The notes under the pieces are model-generated. The model did no database searches, was not told where the DNA came from, and saw only the letters and a program-made list of their open reading frames with translations. The translations under genes were made by a program, and so were the position numbers. Shown here in pieces: positions 1-8,305 of a stretch of DNA of 29,801 nt. This DNA comes from an uncultured Flavobacteriales bacterium (lineage in GTDB: Bacteria > Bacteroidota > Bacteroidia > Flavobacteriales_E > Vicingaceae), in assembly GCA_937925525.1 (NCBI GenBank), contig CALALS010000168.1:1-29801 (forward strand), written 5' to 3'. Position 1 is the first letter of the stretch, and every line of letters begins with the position of its first letter.

Positions 1-826
1 TGTTTTTGGCATCAGAAGAAAAAATCAACTCTTTTTGCATTAAAAACTCCCAAACTTGAGGTTCATTCTCAAAACACCATTGTAAATGTTCGGCACTGTA
101 GCCAATTTTTATAGAGTCTTCTCTAAACGGAGTAAGTAAATCAAGAGCATAAAGAAGTTTTCCGTAATAAATCATTTCATCTAGAACCATTGTTCCTGAT
201 GGCTTTAAATTAAACTGCTCATTTACCCAAGCAGACATAGCGTCTGTGATGATGTTCTCTTTATTCATGCTTACTTTTTTGTAGCCCGGAATAGTGAGTA
301 AATCATAATATTCACAATTACTTCCCAGATATTTTTCAAGTGGAATAGCCAATAAACTATCGTACACAACAATGGGATAGTTGAAATGAGAATAAAAAGA
401 AACAATTTTTGGCTGAGGCAAGTCCGGCATATAATGCTTCACATATTTAAAGGATTTTATAAAATCCGCCTCAACGCTTTCTAAATTAGCATATTTATCT
501 ATCGTAAAATTATAGGCCTCCAGCACATTTTTATCATTCAAAAACATTTTAAGATAATAAGACATGGCAGGGTCTTGATAATTACCTACTTTAATTATTT
601 CTTCAGTGAAGGAATGATAAAATAAGCCATATTTTTGGTTAAGTTCACTTAGGCCCTCCTCAATGGAATCGGAATTTTGTAAAACAAATAAGTCTTTCTC
701 AAAACGATTAATCTTAATATCAACCGAAACATGACTTAAGTCTAATTCCTTATTATCACTTTCAGTTTTGCAGGAAAAAAGAAAAACCAAAAGAATTAGA
801 AATAAAATTTTGGGAAGTCTATACAT
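1..826 (-). CDS. gldB: Gliding motility lipoprotein GldB (3' end outside window)
   Basis: The minus-strand frame is open from position 826 to the window edge (275 codons seen; family members are about 320 residues, so the C-terminus is missing). The N-terminus is a lipoprotein signal with lipobox LFSC (Cys19). The region near codons 207-260, with DEMIYYGKLLY, then LDLLTPFREDSIKIGYS and WCFENEP, is characteristic of GldB. GldB is a cell-envelope lipoprotein required for gliding in Flavobacterium, but homologues also occur in non-gliding relatives, so motility is not proven. An in-frame ATG three codons upstream (835) is an equally possible start. The gene is divergent from the beta-barrel/nadE set; in flavobacteria gldB commonly lies near nadE and gldC, and gldC may lie just outside the window. 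Confidence 0.85.
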   Translation of the reverse strand, partial: MYRLPKILFLILLVFLFSCKTESDNKELDLSHVSVDIKINRFEKDLFVLQNSDSIEEGLSELNQKYGLFYHSFTEEIIKVGNYQDPAMSYYLKMFLNDKNVLEAYNFTIDKYANLESVEADFIKSFKYVKHYMPDLPQPKIVSFYSHFNYPIVVYDSLLAIPLEKYLGSNCEYYDLLTIPGYKKVSMNKENIITDAMSAWVNEQFNLKPSGTMVLDEMIYYGKLLYALDLLTPFREDSIKIGYSAEHLQWCFENEPQVWEFLMQKELIFSSDAKN

Positions 827-877
827 TATATACATTCAAAAACCTTAATATTGCATTATTAATAAAGCTACAAAAAT

Positions 878-1714
878 ATGAAACCAGTTCAATCTTTCTT
901 TATTTTAAGTGTATCACTTATTTTTTTAACAGCAAATGGTCTTAAAGCCCAAGATGATTTTGATAAAAAATTTAGATTTGGGTTAAAAGCTGCACCAAGC
1001 TTAAACTGGTACAAACCAGACAATGTAAAGAAATTTACCAGCAATGGAACTGCTCTTAAATTTGGTTTTGGTTTAATGACTGAATTTAGATTATCGAACA
1101 CTGTTTATTTTACAACAGGTTTGGAGCTAAATTATGACGGTGGAAAATTAAACTTCTTGGATTCTACTTATTATGCTTTAGATAAGGATGAAGCCTTTAT
1201 TGAAATTAAAAAAGAAGGTGACTATATTGCGCCTGCAAACCCTGCGGACACTTCTGGTATTGGTTATCAGTTAAAAAACAGAACGTATAACGTAACTTAT
1301 GTAAACATCCCGTTAATGTTTAAAATGAGGACCAATGAAATTGGATACATAAGATACTATGGTCAATTTGGAGTTAATGCAGGAATTAAAACAAAAGCTA
1401 GAGTTGATGATGAAACTTACCTAGCAGCAGTTGCCAATTCACCCATCGTACAAAAAGAAGACCTTGACCTTGATAAGGATATGAACTTATTTCGATTTCA
1501 ATTACACATTGGTTTGGGCGGTGAATATAGTTTAAGTGGTTCTACTGCCTTTGTATTTGGTGTTGGCTATAATCTTGGTTTTTCAAACGTGATAAGAAAA
1601 GAATCCAGATATTTATATAATGTTGAAACTGTTAGCAACAATTTTATAGCTGAAATAACTAAGCAAAACGCTACAGCTCATAACGTAGTGGTCAATCTTG
1701 GGATTATATTTTAA
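878..1714 (+). CDS. Outer-membrane beta-barrel protein, PorT-like family
   Basis: 278 residues with a Sec signal peptide ending near KAQ (residues 23-25). The mature part consists of alternating short amphipathic strands. RFGLKAAPSLNW opens the barrel, NVTYVNIPLMFKM and YYGQFGVNAGIK sit in the middle, and VVVNLGIIF forms a C-terminal closing strand. This pattern is typical of the Bacteroidota outer-membrane beta-barrel (PorT-like) domain. PorT itself belongs to type IX secretion, but most proteins with this fold have no known role and no specific function can be assigned. It lies 19 bp upstream of nadE and probably shares its transcript; the 51 bp separating it from gldB must hold both divergent promoters. 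Confidence 0.75.
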   Translation: MKPVQSFFILSVSLIFLTANGLKAQDDFDKKFRFGLKAAPSLNWYKPDNVKKFTSNGTALKFGFGLMTEFRLSNTVYFTTGLELNYDGGKLNFLDSTYYALDKDEAFIEIKKEGDYIAPANPADTSGIGYQLKNRTYNVTYVNIPLMFKMRTNEIGYIRYYGQFGVNAGIKTKARVDDETYLAAVANSPIVQKEDLDLDKDMNLFRFQLHIGLGGEYSLSGSTAFVFGVGYNLGFSNVIRKESRYLYNVETVSNNFIAEITKQNATAHNVVVNLGIIF

Positions 1715-1733
1715 ATAACACGTAATAAAATTA

Positions 1734-2513
1734 ATGCAGGTTAGTGAGACTATAGATTATATAGTTAGTTGGCTATTGGATTATTCCAACCAATCTAAAA
1801 CCAAAGGCTTTGTTATAGGTGTTTCCGGTGGTATTGACTCTGCCGTTACATCTACACTTTGTGCCAAAACCGGTAAGCCGGTTATTGCATTAAATATGCC
1901 CATTAGGCAAAAACCCGAACAATTTAAACTTGCAGAAACTCAAATTGATTTTTTGAAAAAACACTTTCAGAATGTAAATGGAGTTAGGCAAGATTTATCA
2001 GAAGTTTTTTCCTCATTTGAAAGTGCTATTCCTGAAGATATTCAAGCAAATGGATTAGCAATGGCCAACTCCCGTTCTCGACTAAGAATGCTTACACTCT
2101 ACGCTTACGCTAGCCATAACGGAATGTTAGTGGCAGGAACAGGAAATAAAATTGAAGATTTTGGTGTAGGCTTTTTTACCAAATATGGTGACGGAGGAGT
2201 TGATTTAAGTCCAATTGCCGATTTAAAAAAATCGCAGGTTTATGCCATTGCAAAAGAATTAAACATTGATGCTTCTATTCAAAACGCACAGCCAACCGAT
2301 GGACTTTGGGATGCTGACAGAACTGATGAAGAACAACTTGGAGCCACTTATGAAGAATTAGAGTGGGCAATGGACTATTTAAACTCTCCGGCAAATATTT
2401 CCTTAACTGAAAGACAAAAAAAAGTAATTGAAATTTATCTTTCTTTCAATAAAGCTAATAAACATAAAATGATTGAAATTCCTGTTTGTAAAATTCCTTT
2501 ACACCTACTTTAA
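1734..2513 (+). CDS. nadE: NH3-dependent NAD(+) synthase
   Basis: 259 residues, the size of the single-domain ammonia-dependent NadE. It catalyses the last step of NAD synthesis: deamido-NAD is adenylylated with ATP and amidated to NAD+ in the cytoplasm. The PP-loop SGGIDS lies at residues 31-36. The signature stretch AGTGNKIEDFGVGFFTKYG, followed by GGVDLSPIADLKKSQVY, is the NAD synthase dimer and pyrophosphate-binding region. No glutaminase (CN-hydrolase) domain is fused, so free ammonia is the expected nitrogen donor. Its stop codon overlaps the next ATG by one base (TAATG), which suggests translational coupling with the M48 protease. Confidence 0.95.
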   Translation: MQVSETIDYIVSWLLDYSNQSKTKGFVIGVSGGIDSAVTSTLCAKTGKPVIALNMPIRQKPEQFKLAETQIDFLKKHFQNVNGVRQDLSEVFSSFESAIPEDIQANGLAMANSRSRLRMLTLYAYASHNGMLVAGTGNKIEDFGVGFFTKYGDGGVDLSPIADLKKSQVYAIAKELNIDASIQNAQPTDGLWDADRTDEEQLGATYEELEWAMDYLNSPANISLTERQKKVIEIYLSFNKANKHKMIEIPVCKIPLHLL

Positions 2514-4795
2514 TGAAACAACTTTTTTACGCCTTTATATTTCTATCAGGTACTTTCGCTTTTGCACAAACTAAAGAAGAGTATAAACCCCTGATATCCT
2601 CTGGCTATATTCCCGAAGATATTCGCAAACTTTCGTATGACAAGTTTAAGGATGATTTAGGAACCATGGATAAAAATACTGCTGACAGAAAAACTACAGA
2701 AGAATTTCTGTTAATGAGCAATTATAGAGTTGACGAACTTCTTCAAAGTGGAAAAATTTTATTTAATGACCCTATTTCTGAATATTGCGAAAAAATACTG
2801 GATGAAATACTAAAAGATGATGCTGACACTCGGGCAAAAATTAGAGTATATACTATTCGGTCTTCAATAGCTAATGCTTTTGCAACAAATCAAGGAATTT
2901 TATTTGTTACCGTTGGGCTAATGGCTCAAATTGAAAATGAAGCACAATTGGCTTTTGTTTTAGCTCATGAAGTTTCTCACTTTAAAGAAAAGCACACTTT
3001 AAATTCATATTTAGAAAATCAAAAAATAATTAGAGGGAAAGGAGAATACAGGCATTATGGATATAATGAAAGTATAAAGTTATTAAGTCAGTATTCAAAA
3101 GATAAAGAATTTGAGGCAGATGAGTTAGGGTGCAACATTATTATAGATACAGACTATGCTGTTGATGAAATAAATTACGTATTTGATGTACTTCAATATT
3201 CCTATTTACCGTTTGATGAAATCCCTTTTGATAAGAGTTTTTTTAATGATGATTATCTAAAAATCCCCAACGAATTCTTTTTAGACTCTATTTATCCTAT
3301 AGTAATTAAAGAAAACCATGATGACAGCGAAAGTACACACCCAAACATTGTTAAAAGGAAAGAACGTGTAAAAAATAACTTAAAAAATAAAAAGGGTGGA
3401 GGTAAGCTTTTTATAGTTTCAGAAGAAGATTTTAATAACGTAAGAAATATTAGCCGTTATGAATTACTAAGACTAAATTTACTTGACAGAAACTACCCAA
3501 AAGCACTTTACAATTCCTACCTTTTATCACTAGAAAACCCTGATGAAAAATACATTAAAACATCCATTGCAAAAGCATTATATGGAATGGCAAAATATAA
3601 AAATGCCGGAAGAACAAGTGAGGTTTTAACGTATTATAAAAAGATTCACGGAGAGTCTCAGCAAGTATATAAAATGCTGCATTCCATGAAAAATACACAA
3701 ATAAATGTTATCGCATTAAAGTACAATTGGTTGATGAAAAAACAGTATCCGGAAGAAATTATTTTTACACAAATGTGTGATGATTTATTTGACCTTTTGG
3801 TAATTGAAAATGAGAAAGAAAAAAGCTATTTTTTAACAAAAAAAGAAATTGAAAAAGCACAAAATACTACTGATACTACAAGTATAGTTGAAAATGATAT
3901 TAAGGAAGAAGATAACAAAGAAAACAAACGGTCAAAAAAATATATTGTTATTGACGAACGAAGAAATAATAGTGGCAAAGAAAGTGATGATAAAGATGAT
4001 AATCAATCCTCTTTTGAAAAATATGCTTTGGCCGATTTACTGGAAAACGGTGAGTTTGAAAATGAGTTTAACGACCGCATAGAAAAACTTGAAAAAAAGA
4101 AAAAAGAAGAAGAGGAAGAAAAGTCTTTGTCTTACTCTCAAAAAAGAGTACTAAGGAAAAAAGAAGAAAAACAAAAGAAAAAACAAGTAAGAAAGGGAAA
4201 AGCACTTGGAATAGACAAAATTGCAATTATTGACCCGGTATATCTCCAGCTAGATAATAGAAGCAACACAAAGTATATCAACTCAGAAAAAAAGGAAGTT
4301 GAGCTTAACAGTAATTTACTTGATATGGCTGCACGGTTAAGTCTGGATGTAGAGTTAATTTCGCCTAAAGATTTTACTGTAGATGCTGTTAATTATTACA
4401 ATATTTTAAGCTTAATGAATGACTGGGCGGCAGAGAGGTTTGACCATGGGGATTTAGGATATGTACAAAGCACATCAGATTATATGGAAGAAGTTAAAAA
4501 TCAGCTTAATACTAAGTATGTTTTATACAATGGTATAATTACTTATAAAGAAAAAAAATCTGATTTAGGTTACTATTTCTGTACATCCGTGTTATTTCCC
4601 TTAGTGTTACCCTTTGTAATTGTATATGCACTTACTCCAGAATATGTGACCTACTATTATAACTATCTATTTAACATTGAAAATGGTGATGCTTACCTGG
4701 CAGAAGTTAAAAGTACCCAACAAAAAGATCATAGAGGGTTAATTTTTTCGAATATCTATCACACCTTTAATCAAATAAAAAGAGTGAAAAAATGA
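2513..4795 (+). CDS. M48 family metalloprotease with long charged C-terminal extension
   Basis: 760 residues with a Sec signal peptide (about 1-19, ending FAFAQ), so it acts in the periplasm. Zinc motif HEVSH is at 152-156 and the third ligand lies in FEADELG near 200-206. STHP with His276, followed by a basic run, matches the conserved HP of M48 enzymes such as BepA. Residues about 310-400 look like helical repeats. Residues about 430-565 are highly charged and low-complexity, with runs of Lys and Glu. A distinct C-terminal segment starts near IAIIDPVYLQLD and contains a hydrophobic stretch, LFPLVLPFVIVYAL, late in the chain. BepA-like enzymes survey outer-membrane protein assembly. That would fit its beta-barrel neighbours, but the link is inference. 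It overlaps nadE by 1 bp and the next gene by 4 bp. Confidence 0.85.
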   Translation: MKQLFYAFIFLSGTFAFAQTKEEYKPLISSGYIPEDIRKLSYDKFKDDLGTMDKNTADRKTTEEFLLMSNYRVDELLQSGKILFNDPISEYCEKILDEILKDDADTRAKIRVYTIRSSIANAFATNQGILFVTVGLMAQIENEAQLAFVLAHEVSHFKEKHTLNSYLENQKIIRGKGEYRHYGYNESIKLLSQYSKDKEFEADELGCNIIIDTDYAVDEINYVFDVLQYSYLPFDEIPFDKSFFNDDYLKIPNEFFLDSIYPIVIKENHDDSESTHPNIVKRKERVKNNLKNKKGGGKLFIVSEEDFNNVRNISRYELLRLNLLDRNYPKALYNSYLLSLENPDEKYIKTSIAKALYGMAKYKNAGRTSEVLTYYKKIHGESQQVYKMLHSMKNTQINVIALKYNWLMKKQYPEEIIFTQMCDDLFDLLVIENEKEKSYFLTKKEIEKAQNTTDTTSIVENDIKEEDNKENKRSKKYIVIDERRNNSGKESDDKDDNQSSFEKYALADLLENGEFENEFNDRIEKLEKKKKEEEEEKSLSYSQKRVLRKKEEKQKKKQVRKGKALGIDKIAIIDPVYLQLDNRSNTKYINSEKKEVELNSNLLDMAARLSLDVELISPKDFTVDAVNYYNILSLMNDWAAERFDHGDLGYVQSTSDYMEEVKNQLNTKYVLYNGIITYKEKKSDLGYYFCTSVLFPLVLPFVIVYALTPEYVTYYYNYLFNIENGDAYLAEVKSTQQKDHRGLIFSNIYHTFNQIKRVKK

Positions 4796-5562
4796 TACTA
4801 CGTCTATTAATCTTGGTTATAACTCTCACTGTAAGTACTATTCTCTATTCACAACAGTCCGGATATATGGGTAAAACAGTTGCCGTTGAATATAATCTAG
4901 GGTTATCTCCATCGTTATCCACCGGATTTATTGGCAATACTGGAACTTTTTTGAGTATTAATCATAGTTTTTACATTGAGAAATCATTTACAGAAGATTT
5001 AAGTTTCGCATTAAGTTATAAAACACAAGACGTTTTTGTTCCGGCAAAAAAAGCCGGGCTAGAAATCTATCTTGACAAGGTAAATAATGCTATTGCTTAT
5101 TATGGATTTAAAAATGATTTTTTTATTTCTTATAAAACATTTACTCTCTCTTATATGCAATATTCTGGAAAAGCAAATATTGCTCCTTTTGGTTCTTATT
5201 TTAGGTTTGAATTTGGACCTTCTTTTTATTCCATCTCTAAAAAAAATTCATCACTAGTACTTCAAGCTGATAGTGGTTATGATAATTCAAGAACCATAGT
5301 TTACAGAGATTTCAAAGACAATAATACATACGTAAACCTTAACTTCCATGTCAATTACGGATTAAAAAGAGTCATTATTAATAATTTGTATTTAACGGCT
5401 AATGTTGGTGTTAATTTAAATGTATTAACTGTCTTAGGATTACTGATAGATGCCTCCATAGATTTTACTGAAGACGATTTTATAAGAAGAACCGGAAGAA
5501 GATATTATCAATGGCAAAACTTGACTGAGGTCAAAATTGGATTGGGCTATTTCCTCTTTTAA
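4792..5562 (+). CDS. Uncharacterised secreted beta-barrel-like protein
   Basis: 256 residues and not recognised as a named family. A signal peptide covers about residues 1-20 (ending LYSQQ). The rest is rich in alternating aromatic/hydrophobic and polar residues (YFRFEFGPSFYSI, YVNLNFHVNYGL, LTANVGVNLNV) and ends in GLGYFLF, a terminal aromatic strand typical of outer-membrane barrels. The start overlaps the M48 stop by 4 bp (ATGA), so translation of the two genes is probably coupled. The protein may be a partner or substrate of the protease (inference). Its stop overlaps the stop of the convergent ferredoxin gene by 4 bp. Confidence 0.7.
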   Translation: MILRLLILVITLTVSTILYSQQSGYMGKTVAVEYNLGLSPSLSTGFIGNTGTFLSINHSFYIEKSFTEDLSFALSYKTQDVFVPAKKAGLEIYLDKVNNAIAYYGFKNDFFISYKTFTLSYMQYSGKANIAPFGSYFRFEFGPSFYSISKKNSSLVLQADSGYDNSRTIVYRDFKDNNTYVNLNFHVNYGLKRVIINNLYLTANVGVNLNVLTVLGLLIDASIDFTEDDFIRRTGRRYYQWQNLTEVKIGLGYFLF

Positions 5563-5882
5563 TTACTTTCTGGTGCTAATCTTAGAGTAAGACCTTCCAA
5601 ATCATCCGCCAATTTAATTTGACAACCTAATCGACTGTTTTGCTCCACAAAAAAAGCTTGGTCTAGCATATCTTCTTCCGCATCAGAACGGCTAAAAATA
5701 TCATGGCTAGATTCAATATAGCAATGGCAGGAAGCACACATCGCCATTCCTCCACAGGTTCCTTCTACAGGCAAATCGTTTGCTTTACAAAGCTCCATTA
5801 CATTCATATTAATATCTGTTGGGGCTTCTATTTTATGCTCAACTCCTTCTCTGTCTATTATGGTTACATTAATTAACGACAT
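5559..5882 (-). CDS. [2Fe-2S] ferredoxin, adrenodoxin type
   Basis: 107 residues. The cluster cysteines are C43, C49, C52 and C87 (C-x5-C-x2-C-x34-C), within GTCGGMAMCASCHC and SRLGC, the adrenodoxin/Isc-type arrangement. It is a small soluble electron carrier. It follows the ferredoxin reductase gene with no intervening bases and is the last gene of the sulfite-reduction operon. The likely chain is NADPH to reductase to this ferredoxin to the siroheme reductase (inference from gene order). The alternative, a role in Fe-S assembly or hydroxylase chemistry, is less likely here because no isc or P450 gene is nearby. Confidence 0.9.
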   Translation of the reverse strand: MSLINVTIIDREGVEHKIEAPTDINMNVMELCKANDLPVEGTCGGMAMCASCHCYIESSHDIFSRSDAEEDMLDQAFFVEQNSRLGCQIKLADDLEGLTLRLAPESN

Positions 5883-6893
5883 CTAAAATCCTTGAATACC
5901 ATTAACGGTAGTATATTTTAACACAAAATTTTTATCAGGATATATTCTTTTAAAAGCTGACTGGCACATTAGTGTTGCTTCATGAAAACCACATAAAATT
6001 AACTTCAATTTACCGGGATAAGTATTAATATCGCCAATTGCATAAATGCCTTCTATATTGGTACTATAATCAAATGTGTTTACCTCAATTGAGTTTTTAT
6101 TAATATTCAATCCCCAATCTGCTATTGGTCCTAATTTTGGCGAAAGACCAAAAAGCGGAACAAAATGGTCTGCCTCTTTTGAAATAATGCCATCTGTTTG
6201 ATGTTTTATTTCTACTCCTTTTAAATGCCCATTTCCACTTAACCCGATAACCTCTGAGTTTGTAATTAAATTTATTTTTTTGTTTGAGGCCAACTCCATC
6301 ACTTTTTCAACCGAATCAGGAGCTCCTCTAAATTCAGTTCTTCTGTGAATTAAAGAAACTTCAGAAGCTACATTTGTTAAAAATATTGACCAATCAAGAG
6401 CTGAGTCGCCACCTCCTGCAACAACAACTTTTTTATTTCTATAAAACTCAGGGTCTTTAATAATGTACTCTACGCCTTTATCTTCAAAGTCTGAAAGATT
6501 TGCAATAGGAGGTTTTCTAGGTTCAAAACAACCTAACCCACCGGCAATAGCAACCACAGGAGCAATGTGTTCCGTTCCTCTATTAGTAACTACTTTAAAT
6601 TTTCCGTCTTCTGTTTTTGATATTGTTTCACATCTTTCGCCCAAAGTAAATCCCGGCTTAAATGGAGCAATCTGTTTCATTAAATTCTCTACCAATTCTC
6701 CGGCAAGAATTTCAGGAAAACCCGGAATATCATATATCGGCTTTTTAGGATAAATTTCTGTAAGCTGTCCACCTGCTTGAGGTAAATAGTCAATTAAATG
6801 ACATTTTAGTTTGAGTAAACCGGCTTCAAAAACAGTAAAAAGTCCACAAGGTCCAGCGCCTACAATAATTATATCCGTTTCTATAGGTTTCAT
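5883..6893 (-). CDS. Ferredoxin-NADP(+) reductase, thioredoxin-reductase-like (type 2)
   Basis: 336 residues. The FAD dinucleotide-binding motif is VGAGPCG (11-17), followed by QAGGQLTEIYPKKPIYDIPGF. A second Rossmann motif, VVAGGGDSALDW (157-168), binds NADP(H). GIYAIGDINTYPGKLKLI near residue 285 is the second FAD contact. The catalytic CxxC of true thioredoxin reductases is absent between the two Rossmann motifs, so this is the YumC-like ferredoxin reductase class. It transfers electrons from NADPH to ferredoxin in the cytoplasm. The gene abuts the ferredoxin gene and lies 24 bp after sirC, which makes a role in supplying sulfite reductase likely. Confidence 0.88.
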   Translation of the reverse strand: MKPIETDIIIVGAGPCGLFTVFEAGLLKLKCHLIDYLPQAGGQLTEIYPKKPIYDIPGFPEILAGELVENLMKQIAPFKPGFTLGERCETISKTEDGKFKVVTNRGTEHIAPVVAIAGGLGCFEPRKPPIANLSDFEDKGVEYIIKDPEFYRNKKVVVAGGGDSALDWSIFLTNVASEVSLIHRRTEFRGAPDSVEKVMELASNKKINLITNSEVIGLSGNGHLKGVEIKHQTDGIISKEADHFVPLFGLSPKLGPIADWGLNINKNSIEVNTFDYSTNIEGIYAIGDINTYPGKLKLILCGFHEATLMCQSAFKRIYPDKNFVLKYTTVNGIQGF

Positions 6894-6917
6894 AATGGGT
6901 GCAAATTTAATAGTATT

Positions 6918-7505
6918 TTAGTTATTAATGATTTTAAAGTGCTTGGTAATGGTATTTAGCTGTTGAACTTTTTCTTTGAAGCCCAACTTTAATTTAGACC
7001 TAATTTCATAAAGGTTCTCCAACGATTCGTCAACTTCATCTGGAATAATTTCTTCAAATAATTCTCTGAATCGTTTTGCCATAGTGGGCGATTTACCATT
7101 TGTGGAAAAAGCTATTTTTAAATTTCCTTTAGTTACAATACCTCCTAAGTAAAAATCACACAAATCCGGAGTATCTGCAACATTGACAATTTTTCGGAAC
7201 TGTTTAGCCGATTGATAGATTTCTTGATTAATTTTCTTATTTCCGGTAGCTGCAATAATGATATCGTAAATTGCAATATCTTGTGCTTGAATTTCTCTAT
7301 GTTTTAGTTCTAAAAAATAATGGTTAGATAAAAATTCTTTTATCTCAGCTTTAATTTTGGGAGCAATTACCGTTACTCTGGAATCAGGGCTGCTTTTCAA
7401 TAAAAAGCTTAACTTTTCTAGTGCAACGTTTCCTCCGCCAACTACTAATATTTTGAGTTGGTTTGTTTTTAAAAACACCGGAAATAATTCATTTTTAGTT
7501 TTCAT
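6918..7505 (-). CDS. Precorrin-2 dehydrogenase / sirohydrochlorin ferrochelatase (siroheme synthase N-terminal type)
   Basis: 195 residues, matching the SirC/Met8/CysG-N family. Rossmann motif LVVGGGNVALEK (20-31) binds NAD+. NVADTPDLCDF carries Asp111, in the place of the catalytic Asp of the family. FSTNGKSPTMAKRFRELFEE (133-152) is the conserved substrate-binding segment. It oxidises precorrin-2 to sirohydrochlorin and probably also inserts iron to make siroheme, since no separate chelatase gene is seen in the operon. The start lies 5 bp after the cobA stop. Its product is the cofactor of the reductase encoded first in the operon. Confidence 0.9.
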   Translation of the reverse strand: MKTKNELFPVFLKTNQLKILVVGGGNVALEKLSFLLKSSPDSRVTVIAPKIKAEIKEFLSNHYFLELKHREIQAQDIAIYDIIIAATGNKKINQEIYQSAKQFRKIVNVADTPDLCDFYLGGIVTKGNLKIAFSTNGKSPTMAKRFRELFEEIIPDEVDESLENLYEIRSKLKLGFKEKVQQLNTITKHFKIINN

Positions 7506-7510
7506 TTTTC

Positions 7511-8305
7511 TTAGTTTAACAGATAATGTTTTTCAATTTCCTTTTTTAAATTTTGTGTAATGAATAAAGGATGAAGTTTTACATTTTCTCCCACAACTAT
7601 AATAGCCGGAGAGGATAGTTTGCTGTCTATCACTTTTTGTTGAATATTCTCTATTTTACCTAGCACCACTTTTTCGTTTTCCAGAGAACCATTTTGTATT
7701 AAAGCAACAGGCATATCTTCTTTACCTATAGCTTTAAAAACTTCTACTATTTGTTTTAGTTTACTAACTCCCATTAAAATTACTATGGTAGCAGAAGTTT
7801 TGGATGCTTGAATCAAATCGTTTGATAATTGATGTAATGAGTTTGTTCCCGTAATTACCCAAAAGCTCTCGTTCATTCCTCTTATAGTTAAAGGAATTTT
7901 TTGAAGCGCTGTTAAGCCTGTAGCACTACTAATTCCGGGCACAACAGCCGATTCAATTCCAAATTGTTTTGCAAACTCTATTTCTTCGTAACCTCTTCCA
8001 AACACAAATGGGTCACCACCTTTTAAGCGAACTACTTCCCCTTTTTCTAATGCTTTTTTAACTATTAGTAAGTTAATTTCATCTTGAGAAAACGAGTGTT
8101 GTTGATACCTCTTTCCTACAAATATTTTTTCTCCATTTGAATACTCTAACAAGTCAGGATGAACTAAAGCATCATATAAAACTACTTTTGCCTCTATTAA
8201 AGCTCTTATTCCTTTTATTGTGATAAGTTCAGGGTCTCCTGGTCCTGCTCCCACAAGTGTTAGTTTTGCTTTTGATTTATGCTTTATAGTAATCATTGAT
8301 AACAA
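7511..8305 (-). CDS. cobA: Uroporphyrinogen-III C-methyltransferase
   Basis: 264 residues with the SUMT fold. LTLVGAGPGDPELIT (15-29) opens the protein; VVRLKGGDPFVFGRG and VVPGISSATGLTALQKIPLT are signature SAM- and substrate-binding loops. It methylates uroporphyrinogen III twice with SAM to give precorrin-2, the first committed step to siroheme. Its 5' end overlaps the 3' end of the reductase gene by 29 bp (20 bp if the second ATG at 8296 is used), which favours coupled translation. As a stand-alone methyltransferase it relies on the adjacent SirC-type protein for the remaining steps. The substrate of the siroheme branch starts from the haem pathway encoded elsewhere. Confidence 0.93.
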   Translation of the reverse strand: MLSMITIKHKSKAKLTLVGAGPGDPELITIKGIRALIEAKVVLYDALVHPDLLEYSNGEKIFVGKRYQQHSFSQDEINLLIVKKALEKGEVVRLKGGDPFVFGRGYEEIEFAKQFGIESAVVPGISSATGLTALQKIPLTIRGMNESFWVITGTNSLHQLSNDLIQASKTSATIVILMGVSKLKQIVEVFKAIGKEDMPVALIQNGSLENEKVVLGKIENIQQKVIDSKLSSPAIIVVGENVKLHPLFITQNLKKEIEKHYLLN

